From the NCBI GenBank assembly GCA_002351535.1, contig DEGR01000023.1:1-52126 (forward strand): a stretch of DNA of 52,126 bases. The letters run 5' to 3'. Both the position numbers and the translations under genes were made by a program. Each line of letters opens with the position of its first letter. Position 1 is the first letter of the stretch. Below are positions 17,055-26,124 of the stretch, piece by piece. The notes beneath the pieces are model-generated. The model ran no database searches. It was not told the DNA's origin and was given only the letters and a program-made list of their open reading frames with translations. The DNA is from Lachnospira sp. UBA2821. GTDB lineage: Bacteria > Bacillota > Clostridia > Lachnospirales > Lachnospiraceae.

Positions 17055-17461
17055 TTAACAGCAAATGTAATGATACAGAATTAATACAAAAAGCCATAAA
17101 AGCCATGGAAAATTCGTATTCACCGTATTCACATTTCAGTGTTGGCGCAGCTATTATGACAGAAAGTGGCAATATATATACGGGATGCAATGTTGAAAAT
17201 TCTTCTTATGGTGCAACGATATGTGCAGAGAGAACAGCAGCACTTAAGGCTATATCAGAAGGGGAGAGGAAAATAGAACATATTGCAATCGTATCATCAT
17301 CAGGTGATTTTACATTTCCATGTGGTATATGCAGACAGTTTTTGTCAGAATTCATGCCTTCAGAAGGAAGGATTATTCTAAGTGACAAAAATAACAATAT
17401 TAAGATATATACATTAGGAGAACTGCTGCCGGAAGCATTTATGCTTAACACAAAGGATTAA
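17051..17461 (+). CDS. cdd: Cytidine deaminase
   Basis: Deaminates cytidine and deoxycytidine to uridines in pyrimidine salvage. 136 residues, normal for the tetrameric form. The zinc site is seen in CAERTAALKA (Cys and catalytic Glu) and PCGICRQFL. The N-terminal SPYSHFSVGAAI is also typical. It overlaps ybeY (ATGA). It is the last gene before the 550-bp palindrome; in many related genomes era and recO follow here. Confidence 0.95.
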   Translation: MINSKCNDTELIQKAIKAMENSYSPYSHFSVGAAIMTESGNIYTGCNVENSSYGATICAERTAALKAISEGERKIEHIAIVSSSGDFTFPCGICRQFLSEFMPSEGRIILSDKNNNIKIYTLGELLPEAFMLNTKD

Positions 17462-17470
17462 GATACATTA

Positions 17471-18020
17471 TTCCGAATTTATTATAGTTATAGCGGTGTT
17501 ATACATAGTAACGCATAAAAGTATGGATGCATCAATATTAATATCGAAACATTTTGCGTAAATTGCATAAATTTGCCAGATGTCGTATTTCAGCTTGACG
17601 TTTGTGTTCATTCGCTAAGTGAACAGCGACGCTAAGGATGTACTACCATTACACACGCTCTCATGATTCCTTAGCCGGGTGGGAGTAAATGCCGTTCCCG
17701 GATTATGCAAACAAGATGCGAAAAATCCAACGCGCTATTTAGTTTATTACAACAATGTAGATAGTGTTGCTTGAACGGTGATTTTTCGCATCTGCATAAG
17801 CCGGAGAACGGCATAACTCCCACACACGGCACGTCATAAATCGAGTGTGTGTAATGGGTGCACATCCTAAGGAGATGTTCAATATCGAATGAACATAAAT
17901 AATAATACAAGCTGAAAACGACATCGGCAAATTAGCAATTTATGGCAAGTTGAGATATTAATATCTGATGCATGCCATACAATATACGTTTTCCTATTTA
18001 CCGCTATAATAAGTTCGGAA
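17471..18020. repeat. 550-bp imperfect palindromic element
   Basis: The two halves are imperfect reverse complements over the whole length. Ends are TTCCGAA (17471-17477) and TTCGGAA (18014-18020). Inner matching blocks include TTTATTATAG near the left end with CTATAATAAG near the right, ATATTAATAT in both arms, GATGTCG with CGACATC, and CATTACACAC with GTGTGTAATG. The innermost stem is GATGCGAAAAATC (17715-17727) with GATTTTTCGCATC (17780-17792). About 52 central bases are weakly paired. No plausible protein is encoded and no clear target-site duplication is visible. It may be a MITE-like element, two inverted copies of a roughly 260-bp repeat, or a very long RNA hairpin. It accounts for most of the 637-base gap between cdd and the next gene; the remaining 78 bases look like an ordinary leader. 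Confidence 0.85.
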
Positions 18021-18098
18021 AATTTGTATAAAATCTTTGAATATAGTTAATCCTTTTATTAAGGAAAAATTTATTCCGATGAATGAAAGGATTGTTAT

Positions 18099-18476
18099 AT
18101 GAAATCAGTAATAAAAAAGACGGCATATGGCTGTTTTATACTGTCAGGTGCGATAATCGTGCTTACATTGTATTTTTATTGTTATTATAAAGCTTCATCC
18201 GGTATTAAAAAAGATGAGAATAATGATGCTGAGATAACAAAAGAAGATGCAAAGCAAGAGGAAGCTATGGCCGGAATCGAAAAACAGTATAACTATAAAG
18301 TTATTCTTGAGGGAGAGAGCATTAATGTATATCATACATCTGACAATAAAGTATATTTATACACAGAGATAGAGGCTGATACATTAGAACCAACTGACCG
18401 GACACAGTTAGAAAAAGGTGTATATATGAATGACCTTAAGGGGTTATACAGCTATTTACAAACACTTACAAGTTAG
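18099..18476 (+). CDS. Small membrane-anchored protein, possible BofC C-terminal-like domain
   Basis: 125 residues with an N-terminal membrane span (about 10-30), an acidic linker (about 38-60) and a C-terminal domain of about 60 residues. The domain reads KVILEGESINVYHTSDNKVY, then LYTEIE and LEKGVYMNDLKGLYSYLQ. This resembles the short domain found at the C-terminus of BofC-like proteins in clostridia, seen from memory of the pattern only. GAAAGG lies upstream of ATG 18099. Function unknown; the domain would face outside. It may be co-transcribed with the flavoprotein gene 15 bases downstream. Confidence 0.6.
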   Translation: MKSVIKKTAYGCFILSGAIIVLTLYFYCYYKASSGIKKDENNDAEITKEDAKQEEAMAGIEKQYNYKVILEGESINVYHTSDNKVYLYTEIEADTLEPTDRTQLEKGVYMNDLKGLYSYLQTLTS

Positions 18477-18491
18477 GAAATGAGGAATTAT

Positions 18492-19736
18492 ATGTCTGAT
18501 AATGATGTGATTGTTATTGGTGCAGGGGCATCGGGGCTGATGGCTGCAATTACTGCTGCCGGATATGGTAGTAAAGTTACTGTGCTTGAGCATATGGATA
18601 AGCCCGGCAAAAAGATACTTATGACAGGTAATGGAAAATGCAACTATTCCAATACATTACAAAATATTGATTGTTACAGAACAGTCAGACCTGAATTTGT
18701 AAAAAGTGTTCTTAATGTATTTGGACAGAAGCAGGCTACAGAATTTTTTAGCAGCCTTTCGATAGTGACGAAAGATAAGAATGGTTACCTTTATCCATAT
18801 TCAGGACAGGCATCCATTATAGTAGATGCCCTTATTAAAAAATGTGATTCGCTTAAAGTAAATATTATATATAATGTTCATTGCCATTCTATCAGAAGGA
18901 CTTCTGACGGAAGATTTGTATTAACATGTATAAAGGATTCAGATAAACAGATTGAATATAAATCAGAACGTGTTATAGTATCAACCGGTGGAAAAACTTA
19001 TGAAAAAAGCGGTTCAGACGGTAGTGGTTATAAATTACTTAAAAAATTAGGGCATAAAATAATAAAGCCTTTGCCTGCACTTACGGCTATAAAGTGTAAA
19101 GATGAATATCTGAAACTATGGAAGGGAGTAAGATGTGATGGAGAGATTACATTAATGTGTGGCAACGATATAATAGTAAAAGATAAAGGTGAATTACAGC
19201 TTACAGATTATGGAATATCAGGCATTCCGGTGTTTCAGGTGAGCAGATATGCATCAAGGTACATTTATAATAATAACAAAGTAGATGCATTAATTGATTT
19301 TGTACCGTTTTATTCATACAAACAATTGAGTGAACATATAAGAAATGCTGAGAAGTATATGGACATTTATCAGGTAATAAGCGGAATTGTCAATAGAAAG
19401 CTGGCACAGGTTGTCATAAAGAAATGTAATATATCACCGGATATGCACGTTTCGGAATTATCGAACAGAAAGATTTCCAATATTGTTGAGACATTAAAAT
19501 CAATGAAAATGCCCGTAACAGGAACAGGTGATTACAGTCAGGCACAGGTGTGTACGGGTGGAGTAGCAGTTGATGAAATTAATGAAAAGACAATGGAATC
19601 ACTTATATGCAATAACTTATATATTACAGGAGAACTTATGGATGTTGATGGAATATGTGGAGGATATAATCTTCAATGGGCGTGGTCAACAGGATACATA
19701 GCAGGTAAAAATGCAGGATATGTGGAGGAAATATGA
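18492..19736 (+). CDS. NAD(P)/FAD-dependent oxidoreductase, HI0933/BaiN family
   Basis: 414-residue flavoprotein. The N-terminus has the FAD-binding Rossmann motif VIVIGAGASGLMAAI and the family signature KPGKKILMTGNGKCNYSN. The C-terminus has GELMDVDGICGGYNLQWAWS, the second FAD-binding block of this family. The substrate is unknown; relatives are called aminoacetone oxidase-like or BaiN without proof of function. ATG 18492 has GAGG six bases upstream, better than ATG 18480. It overlaps the next flavoprotein by 4 bases. Confidence 0.88.
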   Translation: MSDNDVIVIGAGASGLMAAITAAGYGSKVTVLEHMDKPGKKILMTGNGKCNYSNTLQNIDCYRTVRPEFVKSVLNVFGQKQATEFFSSLSIVTKDKNGYLYPYSGQASIIVDALIKKCDSLKVNIIYNVHCHSIRRTSDGRFVLTCIKDSDKQIEYKSERVIVSTGGKTYEKSGSDGSGYKLLKKLGHKIIKPLPALTAIKCKDEYLKLWKGVRCDGEITLMCGNDIIVKDKGELQLTDYGISGIPVFQVSRYASRYIYNNNKVDALIDFVPFYSYKQLSEHIRNAEKYMDIYQVISGIVNRKLAQVVIKKCNISPDMHVSELSNRKISNIVETLKSMKMPVTGTGDYSQAQVCTGGVAVDEINEKTMESLICNNLYITGELMDVDGICGGYNLQWAWSTGYIAGKNAGYVEEI

Positions 19737-21334
19737 TTCGGATTAATCAGATAAAATTACAGATAAATCACAGTGAAAAGGAATTGGTTCGTGCAATCAG
19801 AAAGAGTCTTAAATTAAAAAATGACATTAAATTTAATTATTCTATAGTAAGAAAATCTATTGATGCAAGAAAACAGCCTGTTATGTACAGCTATTCTGTT
19901 AATGTTTATATTGATAATGAAGATGCAATTGTTAAAAAAGTTAACAATAATAATATTATGTTAACTACAGAAAAGAGATATACACCTGAAATAAGTGGTA
20001 TGGATAATCTGGACAAGAGACCTGTTGTAGTAGGATGTGGTCCGGCAGGGTTATTTTGTACCTATATGCTTGCGTCTTATGGATATAAACCGTTAATGAT
20101 TGAACGGGGTGATAATGTAGAAAAGAGAACTAAGGATGTTGAGGAATTTTGGAATAATAATGTACTTAACGTTAATTCGAATGTTCAGTTCGGAGAAGGG
20201 GGAGCCGGTACATTTTCAGATGGAAAACTTAACACTATGGTAAAAGATAAGTTTGGCCGTAACAGATTCGTGTTAGAAACATTTGTTAAATTCGGTGCTC
20301 CGGAAAGTATTCTATATAATAATAAGCCACATATTGGAACAGATATACTGTGTATGGTTGTTAAAAATATGCGTGAAGAGATAATACGTCTTGGAGGTGA
20401 AGTGCGATTTAACACCTGTTTGACAGATGTTGAGATAAAAGAGGACAGACTATGCTCTTTAACTGTTAATAATAGTGAAAAAATAGGCTGTGATGTTCTG
20501 GTGCTTGCTCCCGGACACAGTGCAAGAGATACATTTAATATGCTATACAGACATAATCTTACAATTACACCGAAGTCATTTGCTGTAGGAGTAAGAGTTA
20601 TGCATAACCAAAACATGATTGATATATCACAATATGGTGAAATGAATGAACTGCTGCCATCTGCAGATTATAAAGTTACGGCTAATCTTGATAATGGAAG
20701 AGGAGTGTATTCGTTCTGCATGTGTCCGGGAGGATATGTTGTCAATGCTTCATCTGAAGAAGGTATGGTGGCTGTAAATGGAATGAGTTACAGCAAAAGA
20801 GATTCGGGAATTGCCAACAGTGCGGTTATAGTGACTGTAACACCTGATGATTTTGAAGGAGATTCGCCACTTGCAGGTATAGAATTCCAAAGAAAACTGG
20901 AAAAGGCAGCATCCAGATGCGGACATGGTAAAATTCCTGTACAGTTGTATGGAGATTTTAAGAATAAAAAGGTATCAGAAGAATTTGGAGAGATTACCCC
21001 TAAGATTAAGGGAGAATATGTGTTTGCTGATATTAATGAAATATTTCCTGAATATATAAATGAATCACTTGTAGCAGGAATGGAAAGATTTGGACATAAA
21101 ATAGACGGTTTTGATAGAAAAGATGCAATATTTGCAGGTGTTGAAAGCCGTACATCCTCGCCATTAAGAATTGTCAGAAATGAAGAATATGAGAGCAGTG
21201 TTAAAGGTATATATCCATGTGGTGAAGGTGCAGGTTATGCAGGCGGAATAACTTCTGCTGCAATGGATGGGATTAAGGTATTTGAGGCAATAGCGTTAAA
21301 ATATAAGCCTTTATTATGTGAAAATAATTTGTAA
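19733..21334 (+). CDS. FAD-dependent dehydrogenase, COG2509-type
   Basis: 533 residues. The first 90 form a small separate domain (IRKSLKLKNDIKFNYSIVRK), followed by the FAD-binding VVVGCGPAGLFCTYMLASYG and the block NVQFGEGGAGTFSDGKLNT. The C-terminal end carries SPLRIVRNEEYES and GEGAGYAGGITSAAMDG, which close the FAD site. Substrate unknown. GGAGG precedes the ATG, which overlaps the upstream stop, so two flavoproteins are made together. Confidence 0.88.
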   Translation: MIRINQIKLQINHSEKELVRAIRKSLKLKNDIKFNYSIVRKSIDARKQPVMYSYSVNVYIDNEDAIVKKVNNNNIMLTTEKRYTPEISGMDNLDKRPVVVGCGPAGLFCTYMLASYGYKPLMIERGDNVEKRTKDVEEFWNNNVLNVNSNVQFGEGGAGTFSDGKLNTMVKDKFGRNRFVLETFVKFGAPESILYNNKPHIGTDILCMVVKNMREEIIRLGGEVRFNTCLTDVEIKEDRLCSLTVNNSEKIGCDVLVLAPGHSARDTFNMLYRHNLTITPKSFAVGVRVMHNQNMIDISQYGEMNELLPSADYKVTANLDNGRGVYSFCMCPGGYVVNASSEEGMVAVNGMSYSKRDSGIANSAVIVTVTPDDFEGDSPLAGIEFQRKLEKAASRCGHGKIPVQLYGDFKNKKVSEEFGEITPKIKGEYVFADINEIFPEYINESLVAGMERFGHKIDGFDRKDAIFAGVESRTSSPLRIVRNEEYESSVKGIYPCGEGAGYAGGITSAAMDGIKVFEAIALKYKPLLCENNL

Positions 21335-21410
21335 ATATTCAATATAGATAGACTAAATATACATTTTGTAGTAAACTAAACTGAAAACGCAAAAAAGAAT
21401 GAGGATAGAT

Positions 21411-22253
21411 ATGAGTTACAGAGAATCATTAAAAAATAAAAAGAGGATTGTTGTAAAGATTGGTTCATCATCTCTTACACATTCAGAAACAGGAAAGATT
21501 GATTTGCGTAAGCTTGATATGCTTGTGAAGGTTATCACAGACATACATAATCAGGGACGTGAGGTTATTCTTGTTTCTTCAGGTGCTATTGCAGTAGGAA
21601 AAGGTAAGATGGGATTTGATACATCAGTTCAGCCTTCATTGTCTGAAAAGCAGGCATTTGCAGCAATTGGGCAGGCACAGCTTATGATGATATATCAGAA
21701 GTTTTTTTCGGAATATGGTCAGAATGCAGCACAGGTATTAATGACAAAATATACAATGATAAACGATTTAAGCAGAAAAAATGCGGAGAATACTTTTAAA
21801 GAATTGTTAAAGCTCGGAGCAATTCCGATTGTAAACGAGAATGACACTGTATCAACATGTGAGATTGAGTTTGGTGATAATGACAGACTTTCTTCATATG
21901 TTGCATCAGTTGTAGAGGCTGACCTGCTAATATTGTTATCCGATATAGACGGACTTTATACTGATGATCCTAAAGCTAATAAAGATGCAAAGTTTATCAG
22001 TATTGTTCCTGAGATTACTAAGGAATATGAAAATATGGGAAAAGAAAGTTCGGGAAGTAATGTAGGTACAGGTGGTATGAGTGCTAAGATTACCGCTGCC
22101 AAAATAGCAACAAGGTCAGGTGCAGACATGATTATTGCAAATGCAGATGACATTAATAACATATATAGAATTCTTAAGGGTGAAGATGTAGGGACATTGT
22201 TTCTTGCACATAAAGACGAAGATTTCTGTCTTATTGACCATCTTGAAGAATAA
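21411..22253 (+). CDS. proB: Glutamate 5-kinase (short form)
   Basis: Phosphorylates glutamate as the first step of proline synthesis. 280 residues of the amino acid kinase fold: KIGSSSLTH, SSGAIAVGKGKMG, QAFAAIGQAQLM, NENDTVSTCEIEFGDNDRLS and LLSDIDGLYTDDP. The C-terminal PUA domain of the longer E. coli-type enzyme is absent, as in many short ProB proteins. ATG 21411 follows GAGG; an ATG at 21399 lies before that site. proA, the usual neighbour, is not in this window. Confidence 0.93.
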   Translation: MSYRESLKNKKRIVVKIGSSSLTHSETGKIDLRKLDMLVKVITDIHNQGREVILVSSGAIAVGKGKMGFDTSVQPSLSEKQAFAAIGQAQLMMIYQKFFSEYGQNAAQVLMTKYTMINDLSRKNAENTFKELLKLGAIPIVNENDTVSTCEIEFGDNDRLSSYVASVVEADLLILLSDIDGLYTDDPKANKDAKFISIVPEITKEYENMGKESSGSNVGTGGMSAKITAAKIATRSGADMIIANADDINNIYRILKGEDVGTLFLAHKDEDFCLIDHLEE

Positions 22254-22271
22254 TGAAAGGTACATTAATGT

Positions 22272-23447
22272 ATGGATATAAAAATTCTAAAAAACATTGA
22301 TAATTATAAGAACCGGTTACTAAAAAAAGACTATGTTCTTGAAACATTTTATGATGAAAATGGTCATACAGGAATACCAAGGGTAAAATACGTTGTATTT
22401 GATATACAAAGCAATATAAGAAAAGAGGTATTGCCGGATGTAGAAAAATATGCACTTGGCATTATTAAGATAGTATCTCTTAATGATGAACATATTTATT
22501 TTTTTACAATTGTCGGAAAAAAGATTATTCTTAAAAAGTTTAATTATATAACTGAACAGTGTGAAGATGTATTATGTATAGAAGATGATATAAGCATGTA
22601 TCCGATTGCAAAGAGATTAAAGGTTTTTGTTCTCAACGAGTCCTATGTGCTTGTACAGCATGAGTACATTAGGACAAATAAAGAAGAGACATGTTCCGGT
22701 TTCTTTGCATTTGAAACTTTTTTATATAATTATCAGGAAAATCAGCTATATCCTGTAATGGATGAAAACATAGTCCAGAACGGAATATCTGAGATTGTAG
22801 AAATATCAGAGAATATGTGCGTTATGAAAACAGGATATTCACTTCTTGAAGATGAACGCTATAAATATCTTACAAGAGAGGAAGTAAGTGTTGAATCTAT
22901 AAGTATTGTCAATGTAGGACAGTTTATATCAGATATTATTATTTCACAGACCAATATAACAGTTGATACAATACAACAGACTTTTTTTACACATACAATT
23001 CCATATATACAGGTGGAATCAGGATATCTTATTTATTCAACAATTGATAATATAGAGCATGAAGAAGAACTTTTCTTTTATAATCTGGAAACGAAGGATA
23101 TTGTCAATTGTATCAATAAAAATGTTGATAGTGAGGAGACACTCGCCTCACATCATATTATAGGTGGCGAGCCATATATAAGTCTTAAAAAGGCAAATGT
23201 ATATGAATTTATCAATCTTAAGAAGGCAAAGGTAGAATTCAGGTTTGAAAATGATATGGAGTTATTAAATGTGAATAATGATCTTTTCCTTTTTGCCGGA
23301 ACAAAAAGCAAAGGTATTATAAGAAAAGAGACGCCGGTATTTGAAGTATATTCATATCCGGGTTTAAATTGTATTATTAGTGAAAAAGGTGAATGTACAG
23401 ATCTTATATGGGCATCTGAGGATGATATATATATATTTACCAAATAA
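22272..23447 (+). CDS. Uncharacterised protein of 391 residues
   Basis: I do not recognise this gene. It has no signal peptide or membrane span, is acidic, and is rich in short beta-strand-like stretches alternating with turns, often with aromatic residues, which suggests a beta-propeller-like or repeated beta fold. No Cys/His metal motif or nucleotide motif is visible. GAAAGG precedes the ATG. It sits 18 bases after proB and 27 before the patatin gene, so it is probably in the same transcript. Codon use looks like that of its neighbours. Confidence 0.75.
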   Translation: MDIKILKNIDNYKNRLLKKDYVLETFYDENGHTGIPRVKYVVFDIQSNIRKEVLPDVEKYALGIIKIVSLNDEHIYFFTIVGKKIILKKFNYITEQCEDVLCIEDDISMYPIAKRLKVFVLNESYVLVQHEYIRTNKEETCSGFFAFETFLYNYQENQLYPVMDENIVQNGISEIVEISENMCVMKTGYSLLEDERYKYLTREEVSVESISIVNVGQFISDIIISQTNITVDTIQQTFFTHTIPYIQVESGYLIYSTIDNIEHEEELFFYNLETKDIVNCINKNVDSEETLASHHIIGGEPYISLKKANVYEFINLKKAKVEFRFENDMELLNVNNDLFLFAGTKSKGIIRKETPVFEVYSYPGLNCIISEKGECTDLIWASEDDIYIFTK

Positions 23448-23474
23448 GTAATAAGTAAATGGAAGGTGAGAGCA

Positions 23475-24329
23475 TTGAAGAAAGCAGGTATTGTCTTAGA
23501 AGACGGTGGAACAAGAGGAGTGTTTACGGCAGGTGTACTAGATTATTTTATGGAAAATAATATGTATTTTCCATATATAATAGGTGTTTCAGCCGGTGCA
23601 TGTAATGCGGTTGCTTATGCAGCACATCAGCCATACAGAACAAGAAAATGTATGATTGATTATCTGTATTCTGATTCTTATGTGAGTATCAAAAATATGA
23701 TTATAAATAAAAGTCTTTTTGATATGGAACTTATATTTGATGCATTTCCAAATGGAATAATTCCTTTTGATTATGATACTTTTTTTAAGGGCGAATCGAG
23801 ATGCCTTATTACTGTTACGAATTGCAACACCGGTGAGCCGGAATATTTAGAAGAATATACTGACAAAAAGAGACTTATGCAAATATGTCAGGCTTCAAGC
23901 AGTCTTCCATTTGTATCCCAGATTACTGAGGTAGATGGTGAACCTTATCTTGATGGAGGTGTAAGTGATTCTATACCTGTAGTTAAGATGCTTAGAGACG
24001 GATATAAGAAGCCGGTAGTTATTCTTACACGAAATAAAGGATATAGAAAAAAAGAAAGAGATAAGAATTCCATGGATTTTTCGAAGCTTGTATATAGAAA
24101 TTATCCGAAGCTTAATGAAGCTATATTTAAGAGAAATGCAAGGTATAATAAGACATTGGAATTTATTGAGGAACTTGAGAATAAAGGACATATCTTTGTT
24201 ATAAGACCTGAGATGGAGCCGGTAGACAGGGCTGAACAGGATACGGATAAGCTTATGGAGTTTTATCAGCATGGTTATGATATGGGGATAAAGTATTTAG
24301 ATGAGCTTAAAACATTTATCAATAAATAA
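23475..24329 (+). CDS. Patatin-like phospholipase
   Basis: 284-residue serine lipase-like protein of the patatin fold. Oxyanion motif: GIVLEDGGTRGVFTAG. Nucleophile elbow: GVSAG with the catalytic Ser. The catalytic Asp is in LDGGVSDSIP. Known family: the Ser-Asp dyad hydrolyses acyl esters of lipids. In the first motif the more common GGG is DGG here. The start is probably TTG at 23475, with GGAAGGTG just upstream; an in-frame GTG at 23466 sits inside that site. Location is probably cytoplasmic and the substrate is unknown. Confidence 0.85.
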   Translation: MKKAGIVLEDGGTRGVFTAGVLDYFMENNMYFPYIIGVSAGACNAVAYAAHQPYRTRKCMIDYLYSDSYVSIKNMIINKSLFDMELIFDAFPNGIIPFDYDTFFKGESRCLITVTNCNTGEPEYLEEYTDKKRLMQICQASSSLPFVSQITEVDGEPYLDGGVSDSIPVVKMLRDGYKKPVVILTRNKGYRKKERDKNSMDFSKLVYRNYPKLNEAIFKRNARYNKTLEFIEELENKGHIFVIRPEMEPVDRAEQDTDKLMEFYQHGYDMGIKYLDELKTFINK

Positions 24330-24349
24330 TCGTAAGGAAGGATATATTT

Positions 24350-24559
24350 ATGGAGCAGTCAAAATTAGACAGAATTAACGAATTATACAGAAAGTCAAAG
24401 TCAGAAGGTCTTACACCTGCAGAAAAGGATGAACAGCAGAAACTAAGAAAGGAATATATAAGGCTTGTACATAACAACCTGAGAGGACAGTTAGATAATG
24501 TGAGTTTTCTTAATCCTGATGGAACAGTAACTCCTGCAAGACCTAAGAAAGGCAATTAA
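24350..24559 (+). CDS. DUF896 / UPF0291 protein, YnzC-like
   Basis: 69-residue helical protein of the YnzC family. It starts KLDRINELYRKSKSEGLTPA and contains EKDEQQKLRKEYIRLVHNNL, both family signatures. In Bacillus the fold is a helical hairpin and one homologue lies in an SOS-regulated operon; the role is unclear. AAGGAAGG precedes the ATG. It lies just upstream of the folate gene, with a gap of 7 bases. Confidence 0.88.
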   Translation: MEQSKLDRINELYRKSKSEGLTPAEKDEQQKLRKEYIRLVHNNLRGQLDNVSFLNPDGTVTPARPKKGN

Positions 24560-24566
24560 TACAAAG

Positions 24567-25121
24567 ATGAGTATTTTAGTTGATAAAAAATCATTTAGAA
24601 AGGAAGCCGTAAAGGTCAGAAATTCTATAGAGAACAGGGTTGCTAAAAGTGATGAAATAGCAATGAGATTATGTCAGACTGAGTATTATAATAATGCTTC
24701 GGAAATTCTGTGTTATGCCAGTTATAGAAGTGAAGTTATAACGGATACAATTATAAATAAAGCATTACACGAAGGAAAAGCAGTTGCACTTCCCAAAGTC
24801 GAAGGTGACAAAATGGAATTTTATTATATTCATTCATTAGAAGATACCAATATCAGCGAAATGGGAATAAGAGAGCCGGCAGATAATTGTGACAAAGTGA
24901 CAGATACAGGGAATGCAATAGTTATTGTTCCCGGAACGTCATTTGATTATAAAAGAAACAGAAATGGTTATGGCGGAGGATTTTATGACAGATACCTTTC
25001 AGCACACAAGGTAAAGGCAGCTATAGGTATTGCATTTGAAGAACAGGTATATGATGCTATTCCGCATGATGAGTATGACATAAAGATGGATATTATTATA
25101 ACAGATGAGAGGATATATTAA
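24567..25121 (+). CDS. 5-formyltetrahydrofolate cyclo-ligase
   Basis: Converts 5-formyl-THF to 5,10-methenyl-THF with ATP. 184 residues. The C-terminal signature is VPGTSFDYKRNRNGYGGGFY followed by DRYLS; CYASYRSEV and ALPKVEG are further family blocks. The N-terminal KKSFRKEAVKVRNSI provides ATP-binding basic residues. It overlaps the next gene by one base (TAATG). Confidence 0.9.
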   Translation: MSILVDKKSFRKEAVKVRNSIENRVAKSDEIAMRLCQTEYYNNASEILCYASYRSEVITDTIINKALHEGKAVALPKVEGDKMEFYYIHSLEDTNISEMGIREPADNCDKVTDTGNAIVIVPGTSFDYKRNRNGYGGGFYDRYLSAHKVKAAIGIAFEEQVYDAIPHDEYDIKMDIIITDERIY

Positions 25122-26077
25122 TGCGGTTATATATGGCTCCTTTAGAAGGGATAACAGGCTATGTTTTCAGAAATACATACAGTGAAATATATGAAGGTGT
25201 AGATAAATATTTTACACCTTTTATTGTGCCTGCAAAAAAGAGAGATTTACGCAATCGTGAGAAGAAAGATATTCTGCCTGAGAATAACATCGGGCTGGAT
25301 GTTGTGCCTCAGATTCTCACAAATAAAAGCGACGAGTTTATATCTGTAGCAGAGAGATTGAGAGAATATGGTTATAAAGAAGTTAATATTAATGCAGGTT
25401 GTCCTTCCGGAACAGTTGTTTCGAAGGATAAGGGTGCCGGAATTTTAAAAGATACAGATAATCTTAAAAGATTTCTTGATAATATATTTTCTGCTGATAT
25501 TACAATTGATATTTCTGTTAAGACACGTATTGGGATGAATGATGGGGAAGAATTTTATGATATTCTTGATATTTATAATGAATATCCTATAAAGGAACTT
25601 ATAATTCATCCCAGAGTAAGAGAAGATTATTATAAAAATAGTGTGAATAAGAATATGTTTTTGTATGCTTATCATAATAGCAGAATACCTCTTATATATA
25701 ATGGGGATGTGTTTTCAATTAATGATTACGAAGAAATATGTAATACATTTGCTGATATAAATGGAATTATGATGGGGCGTGGAATTCTTATGAATCCGCA
25801 GTTATGTGAAGATATCAGATGTAATAAAGAAAGTAAGCCTGATTATATGAGAATGAGAAAGTTTCATAACCTGTTAATATCGGGATACGCAGATGATATG
25901 GGAAGTGAAGTAAATGCGATGTTTAAGATGAAAGAATTATGGACATATATGATACGATGTTTTGATGTTGAGGAAAATAGAGAAATGGCAAAAATATACA
26001 AAAAGATAAGGAAAACGAGAGATTTTTGCGAATACATGTCTTTAGCAGCACAATTGTTTGACAATTATTGTGCCTAA
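25121..26077 (+). CDS. tRNA-dihydrouridine synthase family protein
   Basis: FMN-dependent reductase that makes dihydrouridine in tRNA. 318 residues. MAPLEGITGYVFRNTY is the N-terminal FMN-binding start; NINAGCPSGTVVSKDKGAGI carries the catalytic Cys and the phosphate-binding region; VKTRIGM and LIIHPRVRED follow, then NGDVFSINDYEEI and GIMMGRGILMNPQL. The HPR motif replaces the commoner HGR/HAR. It is shorter and more divergent than DusB, so the target position is uncertain. It overlaps the folate gene by one base. Confidence 0.88.
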   Translation: MRLYMAPLEGITGYVFRNTYSEIYEGVDKYFTPFIVPAKKRDLRNREKKDILPENNIGLDVVPQILTNKSDEFISVAERLREYGYKEVNINAGCPSGTVVSKDKGAGILKDTDNLKRFLDNIFSADITIDISVKTRIGMNDGEEFYDILDIYNEYPIKELIIHPRVREDYYKNSVNKNMFLYAYHNSRIPLIYNGDVFSINDYEEICNTFADINGIMMGRGILMNPQLCEDIRCNKESKPDYMRMRKFHNLLISGYADDMGSEVNAMFKMKELWTYMIRCFDVEENREMAKIYKKIRKTRDFCEYMSLAAQLFDNYCA

Positions 26078-26124
26078 ATGTATAATTCATTAGTTAGTAG
26101 AAGATAACACAATTGCAGAGAAGG

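Noticed and set aside
17671..17910. Minus-strand open frame of 79 codons inside the 550-bp palindrome
   Set aside because: The composition is not protein-like, there is no ribosome binding site, and the palindrome itself explains the open frame.
21349..21377. TAGACT-17-TAAACT as a proB promoter
   Set aside because: Each box matches only 4 of 6 consensus bases; in such AT-rich sequence this is expected by chance.
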